Origin: Salinibacter sp. 10B
GTDB taxonomy: Bacteria; Bacteroidota; Rhodothermia; Rhodothermales; Salinibacteraceae
NCBI RefSeq assembly: GCF_002954405.1
Contig: NZ_MQWC01000004.1
Coordinates: forward strand, 718,065-782,064
DNA: 64,000 nt
Direction of reading: 5' to 3'
The position numbers and the translations under genes were made by a program. This document shows positions 52,919 through 62,144 of this stretch, piece by piece. The notes beneath the pieces were generated by a model. That model was not told the origin of the DNA. It worked only from the letters and a program-made list of their open reading frames with translations, and did not search any database. Numbering within the stretch: position 1 is the first letter of the stretch; every line of letters starts with the position of its first letter.

Positions 52919-54319
52919 CTACGATCCGTCATCGAGAAGTCGTGTCAAATCTTCCTGGAATGCAAGAAAGGCCGCGCCCGAGTAGCGTCCCACCATTTTT
53001 CCCTCTTCATCAATGAGAACCCGCGACGGGACATCGGCAATGTTGTAGGTCTTGGCTAGCGGCCCGTCGATGCCGCCGGGCGCGATCACGTGGTGACCGG
53101 GAAACGAACGATTTTCGGTAAATGCCTCATGGAGCAGCGTGTCCGGCTCGACCGAAATTGACACAAAGGCCACCGAGTCGGCCCGTGTTGCGCGGTAGAG
53201 GGCATTTCGAGTGGCCATTTGTCGTGCAAAGAGATCATCACCGGGTCGGTAGTACTCAAGCACGACCGGCCGCCCCCGGAGCGCTTGGAGGGCCAACGAA
53301 TCTCCCGACACGGTTGTGGCCGTCAGGCTCGGCGCCTCCGTTCCGGGCAGCAGGTTGTTGACTTCGTACGTGGCCCGGTCCGCCCACTCCGCCCATTTGG
53401 TGTTCGGGTACTCGTTTTTGAGCTTCTGGGCCGCCGCCAGGGCCGCATCGGCTTGCAGGCTGTCAATGAAAGCACGAACCCGGGCAGCTTGCACCCCCGC
53501 TCGCTGCTGATTGGTCTGCGCCCACTTCGCAAACGTGTCGAGCAGGTCGAGAGCCGCCGCCTGCCCGTGCAGCCGACTACTGGCTCGGCGCGCAATCTGT
53601 GCCACTTCGACGAATCGGGGATTCGACGGCTCGATTTCCTTGGCACGGGCCACGACAAGCGAGTCGTTCCACCCCGATAGCAACGAGAGAGATTCCGTAG
53701 CGGCCAGTTGGCTCGCATACGCCCCTGGGAACGTCTCCTGCAAGTTCCAGAGCGTACTGCTGGTCTGCCGAATACTCCGGCTCATGGTGGTTGAGTCGCG
53801 AGCGTCGGTCTGGAGACGTTTCACGAGGGTCCGGCGGTGTTGCGCCATCGTGTTGCGGTAAGCACTGAGCGCCGCATTCTCGGAGGAACGAACAAAGAAC
53901 CGGCGGCCCTCGAGCGGCAACTCCACCTCCAGGGTCGCCGAGTCGCCACTGGCCACAACATAGTCGGTACTCGCCAATCGCCGCTGTCCCTGCCGTCCCC
54001 AGATCATAAGCGGATAGATGCCCCGCTCGGGCGCCGCCACGTTCATTTGGAAGCGGCCGTCTGTGCCCGTGGTTGCAATTCCGAGGGTGTCGATGGACCG
54101 CCCGTTGGCGTCAGCCACCAGCACCCGGAAGCCGCTATAGTCACCCGTTGCATCGATATCGGAGCGGACGGTAATTCGCCCCTCGACGTAGCTCTCGACG
54201 GCGTCGGGCGCCGACTGACACCCTACGCCCAGAACGACGGCTAGTGCGAAGAGAATCCCCCACCGAAGTCTTCCTCGGAGGGACCGATCATCGTCTCGAC
54301 GTACGCAGGCGTTCCTCAT
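52919..54319 (-). CDS. TlpA-like lipoprotein lacking the CXXC redox motif
   Basis: 466 residues from ATG 54319. A lipobox (LGVGC) near residue 34 predicts a lipoprotein. The first 130 mature residues form a beta-rich domain with a carbohydrate-binding or DUF4369-like look (GRITVRSDIDATGDYSGFRVLVADANGRS). A helical middle part follows. Residues about 330-466 form a thioredoxin-like domain (APSLTATTVSGDSLALQALRGRPVVLEYY... and ADVPSRVLIDEEGKMVGRYSG). The CXXC that follows the first strand is replaced by RPGDDLFARQ, so no thiol redox activity is expected. TlpA-like proteins of this layout are common in Bacteroidota. The frame is open to TTG 54343. Confidence 0.87.
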   Translation of the reverse strand: MRNACVRRDDDRSLRGRLRWGILFALAVVLGVGCQSAPDAVESYVEGRITVRSDIDATGDYSGFRVLVADANGRSIDTLGIATTGTDGRFQMNVAAPERGIYPLMIWGRQGQRRLASTDYVVASGDSATLEVELPLEGRRFFVRSSENAALSAYRNTMAQHRRTLVKRLQTDARDSTTMSRSIRQTSSTLWNLQETFPGAYASQLAATESLSLLSGWNDSLVVARAKEIEPSNPRFVEVAQIARRASSRLHGQAAALDLLDTFAKWAQTNQQRAGVQAARVRAFIDSLQADAALAAAQKLKNEYPNTKWAEWADRATYEVNNLLPGTEAPSLTATTVSGDSLALQALRGRPVVLEYYRPGDDLFARQMATRNALYRATRADSVAFVSISVEPDTLLHEAFTENRSFPGHHVIAPGGIDGPLAKTYNIADVPSRVLIDEEGKMVGRYSGAAFLAFQEDLTRLLDDGS

Positions 54320-54375
54320 CAACCCTCTTTGCTTACACAACAATCAGTTTTGAATCCGAGCGGACGTGCCGCCCG

Positions 54376-54398
54376 CCTCGATCCCTGAGGGGTCGAGG
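54376..54398 (-). terminator. hairpin between gatB and the TlpA-like gene
   Basis: A 10-bp stem (CCTCGATCCC with GGGGTCGAGG, one G-U pair) closes on a 3-base loop. It begins 10 bases after the gatB stop on the minus strand. No T-run follows, so it may be a structural or Rho-type stop rather than an intrinsic terminator. Confidence 0.4.
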
Positions 54399-54407
54399 AT
54401 CGGCCGA

Positions 54408-55934
54408 CTACTCCTCAACCCCTTCCTTCCGCGCCTCCAGCTTGTCACGAAGCATCTCGCGCACAAGCTGTGGGTCGGGCGACCCGTCAAAGCGCTGCAT
54501 GACCTGCCCGATGAAAAATCCAAGCAGTCCGTCTTTGCCTCCGAGATACGTCTCTACCTGCTCGGGATGGTCGTCAATCACTGCCTCCACGACCGGTTCG
54601 ATCGCTCCGGCATCCGTCACCTGAATGAGGTCGCGCTCATCCGCAATCTTGCCGGCACTGGTGTCATGCTCTTTCAGCATCACCTCGAATACTTCCTGCG
54701 CTCCGTTCGAACTTACCTTATCCTCCACCCGCAGGAACGCAAGCTGTGCCAGCCGCTCGGGCCCAACCGGCAGCTCGTCGATCGCAATGTCCTGTTCGTT
54801 GAGCACACGCATCACCTCGGTCATCACGAGGTTCGAGACGAGCTTGGCCTGTGCATCGGTATCGCCGCCCTTCGTACGTTTGTAGAGCTCATCAAGCGCA
54901 GCCTCGAAATAATCGGCGACGGCTCGCTCTTCGGTGAGGACGCTTGCGTCGTACGGCGGGAGTCCCACCTCGTCCACGAAGCGCTGTTGGCGGGCGCGGG
55001 GCAATTCCGGCAGATCCGCTTCCACGTCCGCGATCATCTTGTCGTCGACCTCTACCTCTACGAGATCCGGATCCGGCATGTACCTGTAATCGTGCGCCTC
55101 CTCCTTTGAACGCATGGGATGCGTGGTCCCAGCGTCTGGATCCCACAACAGCGTCCGTTGCTGAACCGAGCCCCCCTTCTCCAGCGTGGCAATTTGGCGC
55201 GTAATTTCGTAGTCGAGCGCCTTCTCGACGTGGCTCATCGAGTTCAAGTTTTTCAGCTCGGTCCGCGTCCCGAATGCCTCTCGTCCCCGGGGCCGCACAC
55301 TTACGTTGGCGTCGCAGCGCAACGACCCTTCCTCCATGTTGCCGTCGCTGATGTCGAGATACCGCACCATCTGACGGAGCCGCTTCAGAAAAAGGTAGGC
55401 CTCGCGCGGCGTGCGCAGGTCTGGCTCCGTCACCATCTCCAGCAGCGGCACACCACAACGGTTGAAGTCGAGTCGCGTCTTGCCCCCCTCCTGGTGAATG
55501 GACTTGCCCGCATCTTCCTCCATGTGGATGCGAGTGAGCCCGATCCGCTTCGAGTCGGGCCGGGAGGGCCGTCCACCCTCGGTGTCCTCGTCCTCCCCAG
55601 GGTAAATTTCGAGGTATCCGTCGTAGCAGATGGGCGTGTCGTACTGTGAGATCTGGTATCCCTTCGGCAGGTCTGGATAGAAATAGTGCTTCCGGGCAAA
55701 GACCGAGCGGGGCGCGATGGAGCAGTGCGTGGCCAATCCCAAGCGGAGTGCATACTCGACCACCTTCCGGTTGAGCACGGGAAGCGTGCCCGGATGGCCC
55801 AAGCTCACGGGGTCAACCTGCGCGTTGGGCTCAGCCCCAAAGGCCGTGGCGTCGGTACTAAAAATTTTCGAGTCGGTCTGGAGCTGGACGTGCACTTCAA
55901 GGCCGATGACCGGCTCGTAGGTCTCGTACGCCAT
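54408..55934 (-). CDS. gatB: Asp-tRNA(Asn)/Glu-tRNA(Gln) amidotransferase subunit B
   Basis: 508 residues from ATG 55934. Subunit of GatCAB, which converts mis-acylated Glu-tRNA(Gln) or Asp-tRNA(Asn). Family blocks: YEPVIGLEVHVQLQTDSKIFS, HPGTLPVLNRKVVEYALRLGLA, FARKHYFYPDLPKGYQISQYD, RIHMEEDAGKSIHQ, DFNRCGVPLLEMVTEPDLRTPREA, SLRCDANVSVRP and GTRTELKNLNSMSHVEKALDYEI; C-terminal helical and YqeY-like tRNA-binding part from about 340 (VSNLVMTEVMRVLNE). The gatA and gatC genes are not in the window. An upstream in-frame extension to 56102 has no homology. Confidence 0.97.
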   Translation of the reverse strand: MAYETYEPVIGLEVHVQLQTDSKIFSTDATAFGAEPNAQVDPVSLGHPGTLPVLNRKVVEYALRLGLATHCSIAPRSVFARKHYFYPDLPKGYQISQYDTPICYDGYLEIYPGEDEDTEGGRPSRPDSKRIGLTRIHMEEDAGKSIHQEGGKTRLDFNRCGVPLLEMVTEPDLRTPREAYLFLKRLRQMVRYLDISDGNMEEGSLRCDANVSVRPRGREAFGTRTELKNLNSMSHVEKALDYEITRQIATLEKGGSVQQRTLLWDPDAGTTHPMRSKEEAHDYRYMPDPDLVEVEVDDKMIADVEADLPELPRARQQRFVDEVGLPPYDASVLTEERAVADYFEAALDELYKRTKGGDTDAQAKLVSNLVMTEVMRVLNEQDIAIDELPVGPERLAQLAFLRVEDKVSSNGAQEVFEVMLKEHDTSAGKIADERDLIQVTDAGAIEPVVEAVIDDHPEQVETYLGGKDGLLGFFIGQVMQRFDGSPDPQLVREMLRDKLEARKEGVEE

Positions 55935-56160
55935 ACGTCGAGGAGGGTGTGCGTGAAAAGAAGACGACAGCGGGGACTGAATGCGTAGTCCAGACCAAAG
56001 TACCCGATCGCGGACGCAAATGTTCGTGGGACGGGCCTCCCGATGTCGAGGGCCCCCTCGCCGGCACGAGCCCCTCCGCCTCTTGTGCCCGTCTCCGGGC
56101 ATGAGCGCTTCGACGAGACGGGCGCGAGGAGGCGTTGGAATTAACTGCCCTGTATTTCTA

Positions 56161-57000
56161 CTATTTTCGTCCAGACGCCGCCCCTGACGCCGACGACTGG
56201 TCGTTCAGTGTCCAGTCGTACGACCCGAAGGTCACCTCGTACGCGGCCCTGGAGAGCGTATCCCGAACGGCTCCATCGAAATATGGCGCGATGAAGCGTT
56301 GCAGAGCATCGGTCGAGTCGCCGAAGTCCTGCCCATACCACTTCAGGATGCGGGAAAGCTGGATCTGCCCGTTGCCTGCTGGGATGCGATTCTTCTCGTC
56401 GTCATGAAAGAAGGTGCGCGTCTGATCTTCGAGCTGGAATTCAAGCCGGGCGCCGGTGTAGGCCTCTCGACGAAGACGGGGACAACTGGCGGCCGCACAG
56501 ACGAGCGCGAAGTGAATCCGCGGCTCGTCAAATCGCTCGCGAATGATCTCATGCTCAATTTCGTCGAGGGTCCGAACGGTGTCGGCAACGCTCCCAACCT
56601 CCAACGCAAACGGACTATTGTCTTTCGGCTCGGCCGGCCCGGGCGTAACGGCCCAGATGTTCTTCACTGGGTAATGCTCTACGATGAGCTTTAGCGTGTA
56701 GGCGTTGTAGGCATTGATCCAGAACGCCAGACGGGCATCGCACCCAAGGGACGCCGGATTGGTCGTGGCGAGCTGGCGCAGGTACGGCCTCAGGACTGAG
56801 TCCGACTCCGCCTTTAGTTGCGCGTACTCCACATTGCCCTGCTCATCTACGAAGCGTTGAAGCAAACGCGTGAACGGGCCGTGGTCAATCGACGTCCGCA
56901 CGACGGTCGAGGTGGCGCGTTGCTGGGCCTGTAGTGGAGAACGTCCTCCCACGACGATCAGGATTCCAAGCAGTACAGCAATGTATCGGGGGCAGGACAT
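56161..57000 (-). CDS. exported DUF547 protein
   Basis: 279 residues from ATG 57000. A signal peptide (MSCPRYIAVLLGILIVVGGR, cleavage near SPLQA) is followed by a DUF547 domain: DEQGNVEYAQLKAESDSVLRPYL, RLAFWINAYNAYTLKLIVEHYPVKNIW, and HFALVCAAASCPRLRREAYTG with conserved Cys-Pro and Asn/Tyr residues that look catalytic. The family is widespread in bacteria and plants; the fold suggests a papain-like or transglutaminase-like enzyme, but the reaction is unknown to me. It has an upstream GTG extension to 57039. Gene order: downstream of a small membrane ORF on the same strand. Confidence 0.87.
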   Translation of the reverse strand: MSCPRYIAVLLGILIVVGGRSPLQAQQRATSTVVRTSIDHGPFTRLLQRFVDEQGNVEYAQLKAESDSVLRPYLRQLATTNPASLGCDARLAFWINAYNAYTLKLIVEHYPVKNIWAVTPGPAEPKDNSPFALEVGSVADTVRTLDEIEHEIIRERFDEPRIHFALVCAAASCPRLRREAYTGARLEFQLEDQTRTFFHDDEKNRIPAGNGQIQLSRILKWYGQDFGDSTDALQRFIAPYFDGAVRDTLSRAAYEVTFGSYDWTLNDQSSASGAASGRK

Positions 57001-57044
57001 AGACCCACAAGTCGAAACAACGAAGGAAGACAAGGACACGGATG

Positions 57045-57230
57045 CTATTGGCCGACTACTGGCTCAGAGGAGGGCAATGGCTCAACGCGAGTGTATGCCT
57101 CATCGGGAGCTGTCGGAGTTGGCTCGACCGTAACTGCAGCCCAACTCCATCCAATAATGCCGCCCACATACGTTATGATCACGAGGGCAAGCCCTACGTA
57201 CTGCCGGTAGCGACGCGTGGAATCGGACAC
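57045..57230 (-). CDS. small single-pass membrane protein
   Basis: 61 residues from GTG 57230. N-terminal basic stretch (DSTRRYRQYVG), one membrane helix (YVGLALVIITYVGGIIGWSWAAV) and a Pro/Thr/Glu-rich tail. The charge pattern puts the N-terminus in the cytoplasm. I recognise no family. It is separated from the DUF547 start by 45 bp and may form a unit with it. Acceptance rests on the clean membrane helix and G/C-rich third positions; being a spurious frame is possible. Confidence 0.5.
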   Translation of the reverse strand: MSDSTRRYRQYVGLALVIITYVGGIIGWSWAAVTVEPTPTAPDEAYTRVEPLPSSEPVVGQ

Positions 57231-57530
57231 GGGGGCAAAGACGATTGACGATTACAGTATGCCGGTGAGTGATTGCAACGATGCACCGATGCCGATGCTC
57301 CCTCGATGCTTCTTGACGCGTTCCTGCCCCTTCCTCCTCCCTGCGGGGGCCGGTACTTCCACGCATCAGATGCCCCGCACCCTCAGAGGGAAATGAGACC
57401 GAACCGAAATTCTCTACCCGTTGTATAGAAGCAGCGCGTCAGGGCCTCATCCTCTCTAGGGTATTGAAAAGCTGTCTGACGGACGTTCTGTGGCCTCCCA
57501 TTTCGTGGACCTTGAATAACAGTGGTTTCT

Positions 57531-58358
57531 ATGCCTCCATCCATACGCGGTGCGACCACCGTCTGTCCCTCACCTCTTCCCTCCGTCGGGCCAAGCCTAT
57601 TTCTCGTTCTTCTTTTTGTCTCGTTTGCCCCTCTTCCCACAGCTGCCCAGTCGTCTGCTTCTCCCTCTGCCCCACTAGATACGGCCCTCGCCATCGCCGA
57701 CAGTCTCCGCCGTCAGGGCCAGTTCCGCGCCGCCTTGTCCCGGGTAAACTCGCTGGCCCAAAAGCACCCCAACCAGGTGGGAATCCACTGGCGTCGGGCC
57801 CTCTTCATCACTGATCTCGGCAAGCAGTCTGAGGACGCAGAAACCGCCCTGTCCTATCACCGGAAGGCCTTAGACGCCGCCCAAACCGCCCTGGCGACCG
57901 ACACCATCAGCGCCTGGGCGCATCTTGTCACGGGACTGGCCCAAGGTCGCATCACCCTCTACGCCGACCGTTCGGAACGAGTCCGACGGTCACGGGCCGT
58001 GAAGCATCATGCCGACCGGGCCCTTGCTCTGGATTCCACGCTCGCAGCCGCCTACCACCTTCGCGGCCGGTGGCACCGGCAGGTGGCGAGCCTCAACTTC
58101 ATTGAGCGCACCCTCGTGAAAGCATTCTACGGCGGACTGCCCGATGCCTCGTACGAACAGTCCGTTCACAACTTTCAACAGGCCATCGCGCTCGAATCGA
58201 AACCGTACAACCATCTGGAACTCGGCAAGACGTACCGCCGCATGGACCGGGAGGCGGCGGCCCGACACCAGTTCCAGAAGGCATTGCGGACGGCGGGCTC
58301 CCCCCACGATCCCGAATACAAAGACGAGGCCCGCGCCCTTCTGGCAGAGATGCGTTAA
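57531..58358 (+). CDS. exported TPR protein
   Basis: 275 residues from ATG 57531; GTG 57522 is an alternative three codons upstream. Signal peptide ending near PTAAQ (about 40). The mature chain consists of TPR-like helix pairs (ALSRVNSLAQKHPNQVGIHWRRALFITDLG, ETALSYHRKALDAAQTALATDTISAWAHLVTGLAQGR, AYHLRGRWHRQVASLNFIERTLVKAFYGGLP, YNHLELGKTYRRMDREAAARHQFQKAL). The layout resembles proteins annotated as TPR or RMD-like. No enzyme motif. Its stop codon overlaps that of the convergent M14 peptidase gene: the four bases TTAA at 58355-58358 serve both. Periplasmic scaffold role inferred. Confidence 0.87.
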   Translation: MPPSIRGATTVCPSPLPSVGPSLFLVLLFVSFAPLPTAAQSSASPSAPLDTALAIADSLRRQGQFRAALSRVNSLAQKHPNQVGIHWRRALFITDLGKQSEDAETALSYHRKALDAAQTALATDTISAWAHLVTGLAQGRITLYADRSERVRRSRAVKHHADRALALDSTLAAAYHLRGRWHRQVASLNFIERTLVKAFYGGLPDASYEQSVHNFQQAIALESKPYNHLELGKTYRRMDREAAARHQFQKALRTAGSPHDPEYKDEARALLAEMR

Positions 58359-61009
58359 TCTGTGCCGAATGGGTCGGCCGACACCTGCCCAACCTCCGGC
58401 AGATCCTCAACCGTAGCTCCATGCAGAGCGTTGAAGAGGAGCTTGTACGTCCCGCGCGGCTGGCCGCGGAACTGGGGACGGAACCCGAAGAGAACGACCT
58501 CGCCGTCGCCTTCGTGCACGCGCATCAATGCCGCTTCTCCACCGATGTGCTCCTTTTCGCCCATTGCCCATCCGCTCATGAGTAGATCATTCTCGGCGTA
58601 ACGGGCAACCACCTCGACCGGCGGTGCCTCCGGAAGCTCAGTGTCTTCACGCCCCCCCTCGCCCATTTTGTCCTGTCGCACCGCCTCGAACGCCCGGCTT
58701 CGGCTGAAGGACGCTGCCACCGTATCCCGCATGCCGTAGGCCAGGGGGTGCTCCGTGTTGATGGTGGTCCGAATGAGGGAGCCCGGAATGAAGAACTCAG
58801 AACTGGACACACCGTCGGTCACGTCCTCCACCGGCAGGCCAAACTGCTCAATCGCAAAGCTGCTGGCCTCATCGAAGGCCACCACGGTTCCGCCGTTTTC
58901 GACGTACCGCTCCAGCGCGATGGCCCCGGTCAGCCCTAACCCACCGACGTATTTCTCTGGCATCGTTCCCTCTCCGTAGCCGTTAAGAAGCAGGTCGGAG
59001 GAGTAGTGGTGCGGCAGAATGATGGTCGTATACTTCGACAGGTCCCCAGTGCGGACGTCGGCGTCATGAAGCGTATCCACCGGCACGTCATACTCGTTCA
59101 AGATCCAGCGCGTCCATCCCTCGTCCATGCTGGGCACCCAGGACTTGTAAATGCCGACCCGAGGCTGTTGCAACTGATGCAGCGGACCCTCCGGCTGCTC
59201 GGCTAGTCCCTGCACGTCGAGTCCATGGGCCTCCGCAACCGCCTCCACCCGTTGCTCCGTGCCCTGCCCCTGTTCAACCACGATCGCTCCGGAGTCCAGC
59301 TCGACTCCATTTGCGGACACGCCGGCTTCTGCCCAGAACACAGTCTCGCCATCTGCCAACAGTTCATTGACCGCTTCCGCGCTGGTGTTGGGTCGATGCG
59401 AAAACACATATCCATACCCCGCGCTTCCGGTCACGTCTCCGGGCGCAGGGGCCACCGAGTCCGTCACCGCCTGCATCTGCGCCTCGAACGACTGGTTTAC
59501 CCGATCCACCGTCACGCCCATCTGCATCGGCAACGTCCACCCGGCCAGGTCGTAGGGCGTCTCGGGCTGCCCTCCTGCGGTGCGTCGCGTCGGATAATTT
59601 TGCGGCTCCAGCAGGTCCATCACGAACGGACGGAAGGCCTGCGCAGCGGAAATCACGTAGGAGCCCGCTGGGTACGTCTCGCCGCCAGCATCAAACGACT
59701 CGGTAGCCCGGTCGACCTCAATGCCCCCCTGCCGCAAGATATTGACGAGGTTGTGTGCCTCCCGCGGATTCCACTGCGTGGGTGGAATGACGTAGGCGAA
59801 CGGATCGCCGCTTTCCCCTGCCTCGATGGCGTCGCGCCCCATCTTGTAGATGTTGTAGAGAAACTGCTGCGGGCGGTCGGCCGCCACGTCCAGCACCCCC
59901 ATCGACGCCGTATTTGTATAGTTAACGGCATCCATAAAGTGGGACTCTCCTCCCTTCCAGGGATCGGTATAAAAGAGCGCCGTGCCGTCGGTCGGGTTGC
60001 GCTCGCCAACGTGCGAAGGAAGAGAATCGGGCTCGTAGTGCCGGGGCGTGGGCGTCTCGTGAGCCACCTCCGTCAGGATGCCGATCTGATTGTGAAAGTA
60101 GGGCGCGGTGCGCATGCCGCCATTCCAGAACATGGTAAAGATGTCATTCGACACCACGCCGGGCATGTCCTTCATCGCAAAGCGCTGCCCCATGGCCGTG
60201 CCCACCTGATTTACGCCCGCCACGACGCCCGGGTGGATGTCGGGATTCACCGGACCGGTGAACGGGGGAATGAAAATCCGTGCCCAATCGGGCGCCGTCT
60301 GGTGATGATTCACGACAATCTGTGGATACCACTCGTTGAAGATCACGTCCGTCACGGCCCGCGTCTCCGGCATGTTGTTCATGAACCAGTCCCGGTTGTT
60401 GTCGTGGCCCACGTACTTGTGGTAGAGCCACGGAGGACTGCTGGTCTCGAACGGAGTGTCCAGCACGCGGTCGTACCAGTTCTCGACAATGTCGAGCCCG
60501 TCCGGGTTCATCACCGGCATGAGGAGCAGCACCGTGTTCTCCCGAATCTTCTGCGCCTCGGCACTTTCCTCCGTCGCGAGCCGATGCGCAAGCTTCGGCA
60601 TGGCCTGGCTCGGGGCTCGTTCCGTAGAGTGGAGCCCCGCATCAATCCACACCACCGCCTTTCCCTCCTTCGACAGCTGCTGGGCATTCTCCTCACTGAT
60701 TCGCGCCCGGGAGAGCGTAGCACTGATCTCTTTCCAGCGGTCGAGATTGTCGAGGTTGTCCGCACTGGAAATCACAAGCAGCTTCATCGACCGCCCCTCC
60801 ACCGTGGTCCCGATGGACTGCATCTCCACTCGGTCACTGGCCTCGCTAAGCTGGCGGTAGTATTGGGTGAGCTGGTCGTAATCGGCCATCTTGTAGTCCG
60901 CCCCGGGCTCAAAGCCGAGCACCTCCGACGGGACGGGCGCCTGCCCGAAGGCCCCTCCCCCTCCTACAAGCGCAAACACAACAGCAACGACGGCAATGCG
61001 AAGGGACAT
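58355..61009 (-). CDS. exported M14 zinc carboxypeptidase-like protein
   Basis: 884 residues from ATG 61009 (MSLRIAVVAVVFALVGGGGA, signal peptide cleaved near FGQA); ATG 61033 is an alternative. Peptidase domain about 40-360: zinc ligands in DAGLHSTERAPS (H127, E130), a third His in IVVNHHQTAPDW, and the catalytic Glu in GILTEVAHETPTP. The remaining 500 residues carry another domain (VIPPTQWNPREAHNLVNILRQGGIEV, a glutamine-amidotransferase-like GGTVVAFDEASSFAIEQF) that is known in this Bacteroidota group but without set function. Likely periplasmic or secreted peptide breakdown. Convergent with the TPR gene, divergent from the TetR-like gene. Confidence 0.92.
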   Translation of the reverse strand: MSLRIAVVAVVFALVGGGGAFGQAPVPSEVLGFEPGADYKMADYDQLTQYYRQLSEASDRVEMQSIGTTVEGRSMKLLVISSADNLDNLDRWKEISATLSRARISEENAQQLSKEGKAVVWIDAGLHSTERAPSQAMPKLAHRLATEESAEAQKIRENTVLLLMPVMNPDGLDIVENWYDRVLDTPFETSSPPWLYHKYVGHDNNRDWFMNNMPETRAVTDVIFNEWYPQIVVNHHQTAPDWARIFIPPFTGPVNPDIHPGVVAGVNQVGTAMGQRFAMKDMPGVVSNDIFTMFWNGGMRTAPYFHNQIGILTEVAHETPTPRHYEPDSLPSHVGERNPTDGTALFYTDPWKGGESHFMDAVNYTNTASMGVLDVAADRPQQFLYNIYKMGRDAIEAGESGDPFAYVIPPTQWNPREAHNLVNILRQGGIEVDRATESFDAGGETYPAGSYVISAAQAFRPFVMDLLEPQNYPTRRTAGGQPETPYDLAGWTLPMQMGVTVDRVNQSFEAQMQAVTDSVAPAPGDVTGSAGYGYVFSHRPNTSAEAVNELLADGETVFWAEAGVSANGVELDSGAIVVEQGQGTEQRVEAVAEAHGLDVQGLAEQPEGPLHQLQQPRVGIYKSWVPSMDEGWTRWILNEYDVPVDTLHDADVRTGDLSKYTTIILPHHYSSDLLLNGYGEGTMPEKYVGGLGLTGAIALERYVENGGTVVAFDEASSFAIEQFGLPVEDVTDGVSSSEFFIPGSLIRTTINTEHPLAYGMRDTVAASFSRSRAFEAVRQDKMGEGGREDTELPEAPPVEVVARYAENDLLMSGWAMGEKEHIGGEAALMRVHEGDGEVVLFGFRPQFRGQPRGTYKLLFNALHGATVEDLPEVGQVSADPFGTD

Positions 61010-61233
61010 CTCGAGCGTGTGACGAATGGCCATGTGGGGCAGTGCTTGGCAATACAAGAGGACCACGTTCTCCGACTTTGACAACCCGTGCAGGTAGTCC
61101 AACAGGCGCGACCGATGCCGACCGCTCGGAAAACGCTTTCAGAATGACATCCTCTCAGATCGATGCCTCCCTGGAAGTGTTTCCAAATGATCACGCCCTC
61201 GTGATCTGACGATGCAGATTGCACGGGCGTCCC

Positions 61234-62019
61234 ATGAAGAGAATGGGAGCCTCCGGCACGAACTGGCCGTCTCCTCATACAAGAAATTGTACTGTAGCAC
61301 CAATTTCTATCTATGATTCTCCGCTAGCCATTCCCGACCCAGACGCCTTTGCCGACCGGAAACAGCTCGTCGAGGCTGCAATCCGTCTCGACGCCCATCG
61401 TCAGCCCCGCTCTGCTTCTGAAATTTGTGATGAGGCGGGCGTGGACGATGCGCTCTACCACACCTACTTCGATTACGCCGACCAGATTTTGCCGACCTTT
61501 TATGACTTGGCCGTCGACCAGTACCGGTTACTGTCGTCGGCCACGGACGGATATGAGGACTTCACGTTCGAGGAGCGCCTGGCCTCCTTCTACTATATCC
61601 TCCTCGATACCCTGGGCGAGCATCGGGCGTTCGTCCAGGATACCTTCGACAGCCGTATTCGCTACGACTCCTCGTTTCGGGGGAACGTGCGAACGGCGCT
61701 TCGCGAGCTGCTGTCGGATGACCGCATTCCCCAATCCAATCGACTCGTCACAGGCCTCTGGCCGGTGCACGAGGTCCTCACAGAAGTAACGTTTGCTATC
61801 ATCCGACACTGGATCTCAGACCAGACGAATAATCAGGCCGCTACGACTGCCCTCGTCGACAAACTCGTTGCATTCATCGCCGAACTGGTCACTTTTCGCG
61901 GCGTGTCACGAGGTGTGGACTTGGCCTGGCACATCGTGCAGAACGACGCGCTGGGCCTGCGGCGGCTTCCCCTTCTGGGGCGGCTCTTTCCCAAACGGGA
62001 GAATCGATCGTCGGAATGA
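61234..62019 (+). CDS. TetR-like transcriptional regulator
   Basis: 261 residues from ATG 61234; ATG 61243 is also possible, and the true start may be nearer residue 35, where homology begins. The TetR N-terminal domain is at about 40-85 (RKQLVEAAIRLDAHRQPRSASEICDEAGVDDALYHTYFDYADQILPTFYDL), with ICDEAGVDDALYHTYF as the HTH. The recognition helix has the usual YHxYF form. The C-terminal domain is helical and probably binds a small ligand. It precedes an ABC1-kinase gene (125-bp gap) on the same strand, and TetR/ABC1-kinase pairs occur in related bacteria, suggesting linked regulation. Between them lies a 25-bp-arm inverted repeat. Confidence 0.8.
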   Translation: MKRMGASGTNWPSPHTRNCTVAPISIYDSPLAIPDPDAFADRKQLVEAAIRLDAHRQPRSASEICDEAGVDDALYHTYFDYADQILPTFYDLAVDQYRLLSSATDGYEDFTFEERLASFYYILLDTLGEHRAFVQDTFDSRIRYDSSFRGNVRTALRELLSDDRIPQSNRLVTGLWPVHEVLTEVTFAIIRHWISDQTNNQAATTALVDKLVAFIAELVTFRGVSRGVDLAWHIVQNDALGLRRLPLLGRLFPKRENRSSE

Positions 62020-62034
62020 GTTGCCCGAGTGGTC

Positions 62035-62095
62035 GTACTTCGTGTTGCGTATTGCGTATAGGTGGAGTCGATACGAAATACGCAATACGAAATAC
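62035..62095. repeat. long intergenic inverted repeat between tetR-like and ABC1-kinase genes
   Basis: Arms 62035-62059 and 62071-62095 (25 nt each) match at 22 positions, with one further G-U pair possible, around an 11-nt loop. Each arm contains two tandem words like GCGTATT. It starts 16 bases after the tetR-like stop and ends 49 bases before the ABC1-kinase start. It could be a hairpin in the shared transcript, an attenuator, or a palindromic operator site. Confidence 0.65.
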
Positions 62096-62144
62096 AGCTC
62101 ACAAGTCCTCCTGGCGTCTCTTTTCCTGATTCAGCAGCCCTCCC

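Noticed and set aside
59225-61081. Plus-strand open frame of about 618 codons opposite the M14 peptidase
   Set aside because: Antisense to a gene with clear zinc-site motifs; no signal or domain of its own.
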